64,000 nucleotides of DNA from an uncultured Clostridia bacterium (GTDB taxonomy: Bacteria; Bacillota; Clostridia; UMGS1810). A program made the translations under genes and the position numbers. The notes under the pieces were generated by a model. It had not been told where the DNA came from. It was given only the letters and a program-made list of their open reading frames with translations, and did no database searches. Of the stretch, positions 27,398 through 36,300 are shown piece by piece; the stretch's first letter is position 1; the number at the start of each line of letters is the position of its first letter. Where the stretch lies: the NCBI GenBank assembly GCA_934463165.1, contig CAKSJG010000007.1, forward strand, positions 1-64,000. The letters are read 5' to 3'.

Positions 27398-27483
27398 CAA
27401 TTTTATTCACGGTTAACATTTTCTGTCAAAATGCGCATTTACGGCAAATATTGATTTACTTTTTTAATTTTTTGTGATATAAT
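27398..27483. promoter_or_regulatory. Promoter and putative operator block B (copy of block A)
   Basis: Bases 27398-27460 repeat block A with one single-base indel and about ten substitutions, mostly in two short patches. The plus-strand promoter TTTACT (27455-27460), 17 bases, TATAAT (27478-27483) is at the same distance from the block as in copy A. The opposite-strand TTGACA (27424-27429) and TAAAAT (27400-27405), 18 bases apart, are also kept. Here they would fire into the 3' end of the heparinase-like gene, so that promoter looks like a relic. Confidence 0.7.
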
Positions 27484-27542
27484 CAAAAAGCTTTAATATA
27501 AGATTAAGATATGTTACCAAAAGTGACAGATTGGAGATTCTT

Positions 27543-29756
27543 ATGAAGAAAAAATATTTTAAACAGTGTTTGATATGCTCTTTCATTATATTATCGGTTT
27601 TATTTTCATCACTTGTAATTATCGGATACGCCGGAATAAAATCAAATATTCATCAATCCGAAAAAATCAAATTTTACAGCGAATTTGAAAAAAAACAGAA
27701 GAACTTTGAAAATGCGGTTAACATTTCAATTGCACTGGGACAGTATGTTCTCAGCAATGAAAATGCAAGAACATATGCAAATGACAGCAGTTATTATAAC
27801 AACAATGATTTTTATGCGATTACATCCATATTTAATCTTTTGAGAGTAAATCAGGTGGCGTTTTCAAGCATGAATATTGATATTTCGGTATTCAAGGAAA
27901 TCAGCGATATTGTAATTAATCCGAATTCAACAATGAGTAAAAATGATTTTGAAAATAAATACAGTATAAAAACAAAATACATTACGGATTCGTTTTCAAA
28001 AAATATTGCTTCGGGTTATTATTACAGTGTAACATCAAATCCGCCCGAAAATAATAACATATATGTTATCGGGCAGTATATTTACCCGAGCTTTGCAAAA
28101 GCATATGTATGTATTACAATCTCGCGTGATAAGGTAAAATACATACCCGATTATGTCAAAAATAAGGCACTTTTGATATACGGCAATACAGACGAAAACA
28201 ACAGTGACAACAGTTTTATCAAATCCATTAATCTTACTGATTCATACACATATAACAAGGAATCAAACAACGGAAAAACAATTTCACTCTATTCAATGCC
28301 GAAAAGTATACCCAATATTATCTTGTCATCAAGCTATGATTACCCTGCACACAATATGCTGATTTTTGCTCTTCTTGCAGCGCTTATTATTGTAAATCTA
28401 ATGGCGGCGGCGATATCATATTTTATAAGCAAAGTTATATACAAGCCCATAAAATCACTTATGCAGATATTTGTAAGCGATGACGACGAATATGAATCGG
28501 AAAACGAAAACGAAATAGAATATATTTCAAATTATGCCTCAATGATTATAAACACAAATGAAACCTTAAGCAGCAAAATAGACTCTCAGAGCGCATATCT
28601 TAAACACAAATTTATTTTTGATCTGCTGAACGGCTTTATATGGGGTGATGCAATAGTAAACAATATTAAAAATTTTGATCTTTTCTTTTTGGAAAAACCG
28701 TGCAATGCAATACTCATAAAAAATGTCAAGCTTTTAAACGACGACGTCACATATATAACACCGCAGATACTCTCGGCAGAAAACCAGAGCATTTTTAACA
28801 TAATCAAAGATCACCTTCTGAAGGATATCTCCGGAATCGGAATAACGCTTGAAAACAACGAATTTCTTTTTGTTATGTCTGAATCCGAGCGCAACAAGCA
28901 GAATCTTCTTGAAGCAATAAATGATGTTAAAAAAGAAACGGGACTTTCATTCAAGGGATTTATAAGCGCACCGATCAAATCAATAGATGAATATAAATAT
29001 GTATATTCAAACCTGACTTCTATGTGTGAACATGTATATCTTTACGGCGATCTTGATATTATAACAGATGATTTAATAAAACCGTCAAGCATTACCGGAG
29101 GAATATACACACTCAAGGAAGAACAGCATCTTGTGGAATATATCATGTCAAACGAATATGAAAAAGGGCTGTTATATCTGAATCAGCTCGTGGAACGTGT
29201 ATCGGCTCTCAATTTGTCGGATTCGGATTATGACATTTTTAAATCTATGATGATTAACACCGTTCAAAGACTTTGCAGCGCAGCGGATAAATCGGCAGAC
29301 GATTTGTTCGGTGAAAATGATGTATACCAAAAATTGCTTAAGTGCACCGATCGGGATGAATTTCAAAAATCAATCATAAGTGTATTTAAAACTCTTGCAC
29401 GGTCAATTCACGCCGATATTACGAGTCAATACAACAGAATTACCGATGAGATATTAAGCTATATCAATTCACACCTTGCGGATGATATATCAATGGATGA
29501 AATAAGCATGGAATTTAAGATATCAAAAAGCACGGTTGCGCGAAGATTAAAAGAACGGAATATTTTGTTTAAAGCATATGTAAATGAACAGAGAATTGAA
29601 AAAGCAAAAGAAATTATGAGAAACAACCCCAATAAAATGATCAAAGACATTGCTTTTGAAACAGGATTTGTAAATGTCGTTTCATTTAACAGACTGTTTA
29701 AAAAATATGAATTGATTTCGCCGAAGCAATATCAGGATAATCTTAAAAGAAAATAG
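27543..29756 (+). CDS. Membrane-bound AraC-family regulator with extracellular sensor
   Basis: A 737-residue protein: membrane span about 7-30, an extracytoplasmic sensing region to about 280, a second span (MLIFALLAALIIVNLMAAA), a cytoplasmic linker and helical region, and a C-terminal AraC-type double helix-turn-helix in the last 100 residues (ISMDEISMEFKISKSTVARRL and IKDIAFETGFVNVVSFNRLFKKYELISPKQY). This architecture (YtdP/YesS-like) is standard for regulators of LplABC importers and pectin or host-glycan loci in Bacillota: the outer domain detects the sugar or the loaded binding protein. ATG 27543 is chosen over an upstream TTG at 27531 because TTGGAG lies 6 bases ahead of it. It probably activates its own promoter and that of the neighbouring heparinase-like gene through blocks A and B. 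Confidence 0.88.
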   Translation: MKKKYFKQCLICSFIILSVLFSSLVIIGYAGIKSNIHQSEKIKFYSEFEKKQKNFENAVNISIALGQYVLSNENARTYANDSSYYNNNDFYAITSIFNLLRVNQVAFSSMNIDISVFKEISDIVINPNSTMSKNDFENKYSIKTKYITDSFSKNIASGYYYSVTSNPPENNNIYVIGQYIYPSFAKAYVCITISRDKVKYIPDYVKNKALLIYGNTDENNSDNSFIKSINLTDSYTYNKESNNGKTISLYSMPKSIPNIILSSSYDYPAHNMLIFALLAALIIVNLMAAAISYFISKVIYKPIKSLMQIFVSDDDEYESENENEIEYISNYASMIINTNETLSSKIDSQSAYLKHKFIFDLLNGFIWGDAIVNNIKNFDLFFLEKPCNAILIKNVKLLNDDVTYITPQILSAENQSIFNIIKDHLLKDISGIGITLENNEFLFVMSESERNKQNLLEAINDVKKETGLSFKGFISAPIKSIDEYKYVYSNLTSMCEHVYLYGDLDIITDDLIKPSSITGGIYTLKEEQHLVEYIMSNEYEKGLLYLNQLVERVSALNLSDSDYDIFKSMMINTVQRLCSAADKSADDLFGENDVYQKLLKCTDRDEFQKSIISVFKTLARSIHADITSQYNRITDEILSYINSHLADDISMDEISMEFKISKSTVARRLKERNILFKAYVNEQRIEKAKEIMRNNPNKMIKDIAFETGFVNVVSFNRLFKKYELISPKQYQDNLKRK

Positions 29757-29769
29757 AAATTAATTTAAA

Positions 29770-29810
29770 CAAACCGCAGCAAAACCGATATACTGCGGTT
29801 TGTTTTTTAA
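29770..29810. terminator. Bidirectional terminator between the AraC-type gene and dapL
   Basis: AAACCGCAG (29771-29779) pairs with CTGCGGTTT (29793-29801). On the plus strand GTTTTTTAATTTT follows, ending the regulator transcript. On the minus strand GTTTAAATT follows, which could end the nitrogen/DAP operon. Confidence 0.85.
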
Positions 29811-29812
29811 TT

Positions 29813-31003
29813 TTACTTTTGATTTCTTGAATAATTAAGCAGCCGTTCAACGGCTTTTTTTGTGTTTTCAACGCTTCCGAATGCCGTGAGCCTGAAATAT
29901 CCCTCTCCGTTTTTGCCGAAGCCCGAGCCGGGCGTTCCGACAATGTTGTATTTTTCAAGAAGATAATCAAAAAATTCCCAGCTTGACATGCCGCTCGGGC
30001 ATTTTAGCCAGATATACGGTGAATTTTTTCCGCCTATGTGCCATATGCCGAGTTTGTCGAGAGCATCGGATATTATCTTTGCATTGTTTTTATAATATGC
30101 AATATTCGTCTTTATTTCTTTGAGACCTCTTTCGCTAAATACCGCTTCGGCGCCGCGCTGAATGATATATGAAACACCGTTAAATTTTGTTGTCTGACGG
30201 CGCAGCCACATTTTGTTAAGAACCATACTGTCTCGTTTGAGAGCAGTCGGCACAACGGTGTAGCCGCATCTTGTACCCGTAAAGCCGGCTGTTTTGGATA
30301 GCGAGCAAAATTCTATGGCACAGCTTTCGGCTCCTTTGATTTCAAAGATACTGTGAGGATAGTCACTTCCGTCTATAAAAGCTTCATATGCCGCATCAAA
30401 GAGAATGAGCGCGTCATTTTCATTTGCATAGGAGACCCATTTTTCAAGCTGTTCTTTCGTATATACCGCTCCTGTGGGATTATTGGGTGAGCAGAGATAT
30501 ATTATATCTGCCTTAACATCCTTATCCGGCAAAGGAAGAAATCCGTTTTCCTCATTTGCATCCATATAAATAATCTTTCTGCCGTCCATTATATTTGTAT
30601 CGACATAAACCGGATACACCGGATTCGGAATAAGCACTGTATTATCATTACCCAGAATGTCAAGAATATTACCGAGATCACTCTTCGCACCGTCACTGAT
30701 AAATATTTCATCATCATTTAAATCAACACCAAAGCCGCTATAATGCTTTGCGATTGCAGCTTTAACAAATTCATAACCCTGCTCGGGACCGTATCCTCTG
30801 AAAGTATCGGCGCTTCCCATTTCGTCGGCAGCTTTTTTGAGAGCGTCAACAACAGCTCCGCAAAGCGGAAGAGTAACATCGCCGATTCCAAGCTTTATGA
30901 CATCCGCATCGGGGTGTGATGCTTTATATTCATTTACCTTTTTTGCAACGGTTGAAAAAAGATAGCTTTCTTCAACATTCTGATAATTTTTGTTTATTTT
31001 CAT
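29813..31003 (-). CDS. dapL: LL-diaminopimelate aminotransferase
   Basis: A 396-residue PLP-dependent class I/II aminotransferase that converts tetrahydrodipicolinate directly to LL-2,6-diaminopimelate with glutamate as amino donor, bypassing the succinylase and acetylase routes. The N-terminal NYQNVEESYLFSTVAKK, LGIGDVTLPL and FRGYGPEQGY are signatures of DapL, and the PLP lysine lies in CSLSKTAGFTGTRCGY. Its start overlaps the end of dapF by 4 bases, so the two consecutive steps to meso-DAP are coupled. It is the last gene of the nitrogen operon, and its need for glutamate fits that place. Confidence 0.93.
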   Translation of the reverse strand: MKINKNYQNVEESYLFSTVAKKVNEYKASHPDADVIKLGIGDVTLPLCGAVVDALKKAADEMGSADTFRGYGPEQGYEFVKAAIAKHYSGFGVDLNDDEIFISDGAKSDLGNILDILGNDNTVLIPNPVYPVYVDTNIMDGRKIIYMDANEENGFLPLPDKDVKADIIYLCSPNNPTGAVYTKEQLEKWVSYANENDALILFDAAYEAFIDGSDYPHSIFEIKGAESCAIEFCSLSKTAGFTGTRCGYTVVPTALKRDSMVLNKMWLRRQTTKFNGVSYIIQRGAEAVFSERGLKEIKTNIAYYKNNAKIISDALDKLGIWHIGGKNSPYIWLKCPSGMSSWEFFDYLLEKYNIVGTPGSGFGKNGEGYFRLTAFGSVENTKKAVERLLNYSRNQK

Positions 31004-31845
31004 ATTCTCACCGTTCCTTCAAATGCAATAACCGCCTCACCTGTCATAAATACAGTTTTGTCGGAGGTATATCTGATTACAAGATCACCGCCCGTAAGCC
31101 TTACCGTTACATCAGTATCTTTGGGGCAGATACCGTTTTCGCACGATGCCGCAACGGCTGCGCATGCACCTGTTCCGCATGCCCACGTTTCACCGCTGCC
31201 CCTCTCCCATACGCGCATTTTAAGCTCTGTGGGGGATATAACCTCGATAAATTCCGTATTGACCCTTTCGGGAAACATTTTGTCAAATTCAAACTTCGGT
31301 CCTATCCCCGTAACATCAAAGTCCGAAACGTTATCCGTATAAACAACACAGTGCGGATTACCCATAGATACTGCCGTTATACCGTAACTGCCTCCGGCAA
31401 TATCGGCATCTCTGCCGATAATTGGCTTGCCGTCGGCAGAGATCACCGGAATTTTTTCGGGCTCAAACTCTGCTTTTCCCATGTTGACTTTCACCTTATA
31501 AACTTCTTCGCCCGAAGCGTACAACTCAAGATATTTAAGCCCGCTCAGAGTTTCTATGACAATATTTGTCTTTTTTACAATGTTATTTTCATAAAGATAT
31601 TTTCCGACACATCTTATGGCATTTCCGCACATTTTGCCCTCGCTGCCGTCAATATTGAACATTCGCATTTTAGCATCTGCAACATCCGACGGGCAAATAA
31701 GCACTATGCCGTCGCCGCCGATGCTCTTGTGTCTGTCAGAAAGTATAATGCTGAGCTTCGCCGGGTCTTCTATAGCATATTTAAAGCAATTGAAATATAT
31801 ATAATCGTTTCCGCATCCGTGCATTTTTGTGAATTTAAGTTCCAT
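31000..31845 (-). CDS. dapF: Diaminopimelate epimerase
   Basis: A 281-residue cofactor-independent epimerase interconverting LL- and meso-diaminopimelate for lysine and peptidoglycan. Both catalytic cysteines are seen in their family contexts: MCGNAIRC and ETWACGTGACA. The N-terminal KMHGCGNDYIYF is also diagnostic. GGAGG lies before the ATG. It is 38 bases downstream of gltD and overlaps dapL. Confidence 0.95.
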   Translation of the reverse strand: MELKFTKMHGCGNDYIYFNCFKYAIEDPAKLSIILSDRHKSIGGDGIVLICPSDVADAKMRMFNIDGSEGKMCGNAIRCVGKYLYENNIVKKTNIVIETLSGLKYLELYASGEEVYKVKVNMGKAEFEPEKIPVISADGKPIIGRDADIAGGSYGITAVSMGNPHCVVYTDNVSDFDVTGIGPKFEFDKMFPERVNTEFIEVISPTELKMRVWERGSGETWACGTGACAAVAASCENGICPKDTDVTVRLTGGDLVIRYTSDKTVFMTGEAVIAFEGTVRI

Positions 31846-31883
31846 AACGGTATCCTCCTTTTCGGTCTTACAGCAGCCTTATT

Positions 31884-33332
31884 TTATATACTGTAACCCA
31901 TGAGATATTCATCTACCTCCGACGCACATGCCCTGCCCTCGGCAATAGCATGAACAACCAAAGATTGACCGCGGTGAATATCGCCTGCGACAAACAGTCC
32001 CTTTTCATCGGTAGAATATATTCCCGGTTTTGTGAGAACATTCCCTCTCGGAGCGCACTTCAACCCAAACGCATCCCTGACATAATCCTCACAGCCGATA
32101 AAGCCTGCCGCTATAAGGAGAAGATCGCACGGGATTATTTTTTCGCTGCCGGGAATCTCTTTAAACTTGGAATCCAGCATAACCGTTTTTACTTTCTTTA
32201 AAATACCTTTATCGTTTTTAATAAATTCCTTTACCGTCGTGCAATATACTCTCGGATCTGATCCGAATACAGCTATTGCCTCCTGCTGACCGTAATCGGT
32301 CTTGAGAACTCTCGGCCACTGCGGCCACGGATTGTTTTCGGCTCTTTCATCGGGCAGAGGCGGCATCATTTCAAGCTGAATTACCGACTTGCAGCCCTGT
32401 CTTATACATGTTCCTACGCAATCATTGCCCGTATCTCCGCCGCCGACAATAACAACGTTTTTGCCATTTGCATCTATTGAATATTTTTTATCTTCGCCGA
32501 TAACCTTTTTTGTTGCGGCGGTAAGAAAATCAACCGCAAAGTATATACCCTTTGCGTCTCTGCCGTCCGCACCAAGATCACGCGCTTTTTTTGAACCGCT
32601 GCAGAGAACAACAGCATCAAAATCATGCTTTAATTTATCGTAGCTTATATCCTTGCCGATATCAATACCTGTTTTGAAAACCACACCCTCATCTGTCATA
32701 AGCTTTATTCTTCTTGCAACAATTTTTTTATCGAGCTTCATATTCGGTATGCCAAACATCAAAAGTCCGCCCGGGGCGCTTTCTCTTTCAAACACCGTAA
32801 CGCTGTGCCCTCTTTTGTTAAGCCTGTCGGCAACCGAAAGTCCACTCGGACCGGAACCTACAACAGCGACTTTCTTTCCGCTCCTTATCTGAGGCGGCTC
32901 GGGTTTTACCCAACCGTTTTTAAAACCCTCTTCTATAACAAAAAGCTCGTTTTCATGAGCGGTAACGGAATCACCGTTCATTCCGCATGTGCACGCCGCT
33001 TCGCAAAGAGCCGGGCACACTCTGCCCGTAAACTCCGGAAAACTGTTGGTTTTTAAAAGTCTTTTTAAAGCCTCTTTGTAGTTACCTTTATATATCTCAT
33101 CATTCCATTCAAAGATAAGATTATGAAGCGGACATCCGCTTATCATTCCGCCGAAATTTTCTCCCGACTGACAAAAAGGAACTCCGCAGTTCATACACCT
33201 TGCAGCCTGACATTTTCTTTCGACCTCATCCAAAGGGAGATGAAACTCATCAAAATTTTTAATTCTCTCCAAAGGAGGCACAAGCGAAGTTACTTTTCTT
33301 TCGTAATCCATAAATCCTGTTGGTTTTCCCAT
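31884..33332 (-). CDS. gltD: Glutamate synthase small (beta) subunit
   Basis: A 482-residue flavoprotein that passes electrons from NAD(P)H to the large subunit. The N-terminal part carries the cysteine-rich Fe-S region (CQAARCMNCGVPFCQSG and a second group RVCPALCEAACTCG). Then come an FAD-binding VAVVGSGPSGLSVADRL and a second nucleotide-binding region VVIVGGGDTGNDCVGT. Length and motif order match GltD rather than stand-alone homologues. It lies 12 bases after gltB, so the subunits are made together. They act in the cytoplasm to form two glutamates from glutamine and 2-oxoglutarate. Confidence 0.95.
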   Translation of the reverse strand: MGKPTGFMDYERKVTSLVPPLERIKNFDEFHLPLDEVERKCQAARCMNCGVPFCQSGENFGGMISGCPLHNLIFEWNDEIYKGNYKEALKRLLKTNSFPEFTGRVCPALCEAACTCGMNGDSVTAHENELFVIEEGFKNGWVKPEPPQIRSGKKVAVVGSGPSGLSVADRLNKRGHSVTVFERESAPGGLLMFGIPNMKLDKKIVARRIKLMTDEGVVFKTGIDIGKDISYDKLKHDFDAVVLCSGSKKARDLGADGRDAKGIYFAVDFLTAATKKVIGEDKKYSIDANGKNVVIVGGGDTGNDCVGTCIRQGCKSVIQLEMMPPLPDERAENNPWPQWPRVLKTDYGQQEAIAVFGSDPRVYCTTVKEFIKNDKGILKKVKTVMLDSKFKEIPGSEKIIPCDLLLIAAGFIGCEDYVRDAFGLKCAPRGNVLTKPGIYSTDEKGLFVAGDIHRGQSLVVHAIAEGRACASEVDEYLMGYSI

Positions 33333-33344
33333 GTCTATACCTCC

Positions 33345-36300
33345 CTATTTAGATTGAAGTTCCAAAAATGCGTTAAGCTTTGCCTCATCCTCAGGCATGC
33401 CCTTTTTCTCATATTTCGCAATAAGAGAAATCATTTCGGCATATACGCGAGGTATAATCTTTTTAAAGCTATGAACATATTCGTCAAATTCTTCAAGTAT
33501 TTTTTTGCCTATGGGTGAAGATGTTTCGTCGACATGCGTCTTTATCAGCTTTTTAAGCTCCGCTTTGTCGTATTCATCGGTAACCTCCGACATATTTACC
33601 ATTTCCTTGTTAAGGTTAAGATAAAGATCATGATCGGTATCAAGAACATAGGCAACACCGCCGCTCATACCTGCGGCAAAGTTTTTGCCGACTTTTCCGA
33701 GTATTACGGCTACGCCGCCCGTCATATATTCACATCCGTGATCTCCGCAACCCTCGGATACGGCCGTTGCACCAGAATTACGCACGCAGAAGCGCTCGCC
33801 GCACTTACCGCTGATATACGCCTCACCGCTTGTTGCTCCGTAAAGAGCAACATTGCCGACTATGACGTTATCCTCCGGTTTAAATTCAGATCCCTTTTCC
33901 GGGCGGATGCAAAGCTTTCCGCCGGAAAGACCCTTGCCGAAATAGTCATTGCTGTCACCCTCCAGATGAAGTGTGAGGCCTTTCGGAATAAATGCTCCGA
34001 ATGACTGACCTCCTCCGCCGTGACAGTTGATAACATAGGTATCATCATAAAGTCCGTTTCCGAATGTGCGCGTTATAACGGAACCTAAAATTGTTCCGAG
34101 CGTTCTGTTTGTACTTGATATTTCTATTTTATAATCGTGAGGAGCTTTTTTATCGAAATACGGCTTAAATTCAGGTATAAGCACACCTTCGTCTATTGTT
34201 TTTTCAAGCTCGAAATTGTATTTTTCACCCGATTCAAAGTGTGAATTATCCGAAACACCGAGCACGGATGAAAGATCAACCATTGCCGCACGGTTTGTTA
34301 TCGGGTTGCCGCGCAGACGGATTTTGTCCGTTCTGCCGACAAGCTCATCAACGCTTCTTACGCCGAGTTTTGCCATAATTTCTCTGAGTTCTTCTGCAAT
34401 AAAGAGCATAAAGTTCATTATATATTCCGGCTTTCCGCAGAATCTGCATCTTAGCTTCGGATTCTGCGTTGCTATGCCGACGGGGCATGTATCAAGATTA
34501 CATACTCTCATCATTACACATCCCATTGTTACAAGCGGAGCCGTGGCAAAACCGAATTCTTCGGCACCGAGTATGCATGCTATGGCAACATCTCTGCCGC
34601 TCATAAGCTTGCCGTCCGTCTCCAAACGTACTCTTTTTCTGAGTCCGTTTCTGATAAGCGTCTGATGAGTTTCGGCAAGACCGAGCTCCCACGGGAGACC
34701 GGCATTATGAATTGAGCTTTGCGGCGCGGCGCCCGTTCCGCCGTCATAGCCCGATATAAGGACAACCTCTGCACCGGCTTTTGCAACACCTGCCGCAATT
34801 GTGCCGACTCCTGCCTCCGACACAAGCTTAACTGAAATTCCTGCGTCACGGTTGGCATTTTTGAGATCATATATGAGCTGTGCCAGATCCTCTATAGAAT
34901 ATATATCATGATGAGGCGGAGGAGATATAAGCGATACACCGGGTGTGGAATAACGCGTTTTTGCAATATGCGGATAGACCTTTTTACCCGGAAGATGGCC
35001 TCCCTCACCGGGTTTTGCGCCCTGAGCCATTTTTATCTGTATCTCTTTTGCACTGCAGAGATATTCACTCGTAACACCGAATCTGCCCGATGCAACCTGC
35101 TTGATTGCACTGTTTTTTTCGGTTCCGAGTCTTGACGGTTTTTCGCCTCCCTCACCGGAGTTGGATTTTCCGCCGAGTCTGTTCATTGCAACAGCCATGC
35201 AGGTGTGCGCTTCTTCGGATATTGAGCCGTAAGACATTGCTCCGGTTTTAAACCTCTTTACTATTTCGGACGCGCTTTCAACCTCTTCAAGCGGAATGCC
35301 GCCGTCACGGTCATAGACAAATTCCAGAAGTCCTCTGAGCGTATGCGGCTTTCTCTCGTCGTCAACCATTGCGGTATATTCTTTAAATCTTTCATACGAT
35401 CCGCTTTGTGCCGCTTCGCGCAGCGCCGTGATTGTCTTCGGATTGTAGAGATGATCCTCGGCATTTTTTGAAATCCTCATTTTATGGATGCCTACACTGT
35501 CAAGGCTGTCATCGGTGCCGAGACCGAGAGGATCAAATGCATGTCTGTGTCTCCACTGAACCGCCTCGTTAATTTCCTTTAAGCCTATTCCCTCAACGGG
35601 GCTTACGGTATTTGTAAAATATTTATCTATAACCGATTTGCAGATACCTATAGCTTCAAAAATCTGTGCCGACTGATATGACTGCAGGGTAGATATACCC
35701 ATTTTTGAAGCTATTTTAACTATTCCGTGAAGTATAGCATCGTTATAGTCGTTAATTGCCGTGTGATAATCCTTGTCAAGTCTGCCGCTGTCGATAAGCT
35801 CGGCAACACATTCCTGGGCAAGATACGGATTGACGGCTCTTGCGCCGTAGCCTAAAAGTGTTGCAAAGTGATGAACCTCTCTCGGTTCGGCACTTTCAAG
35901 AATAATCGATACAGCCGTTCTCTTCTTTGTGCGGACAAGATGCTGTTCCATAGCCGACACTGCAAGAAGCGATGGAATCGCAACATGGTTTTCATCAACG
36001 CCGCGGTCGGAGAGTATAATAATATTCGCTCCGTTTTTATAAGCCTTGTCACATTCGACAAAAAGCCTGTCAAGCGCTTTTTCAATCGAAGTGTTTCTGT
36101 AATACAAAAGTGAAACCGTCATTACCTTAAATCCGTCTTTTTTCATATTGCGGATTTTCATAAGGTCAACCGATGTAAGTATCGGATTATGAATTTCAAG
36201 CACGTTACAGTTTTTCGGGAGCTCCTCCAAAAGGTTACCGTCCGATCCGACATATACCGTTGTATCGGTAACGACTTCTTCACGGAGTGCATCAATCGGC

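Noticed and set aside
30916..31896. Open frame of about 326 codons on the plus strand opposite dapL/dapF
   Set aside because: It mirrors two well-supported genes and encodes a low-quality Cys/His/Phe-rich sequence with no domain.
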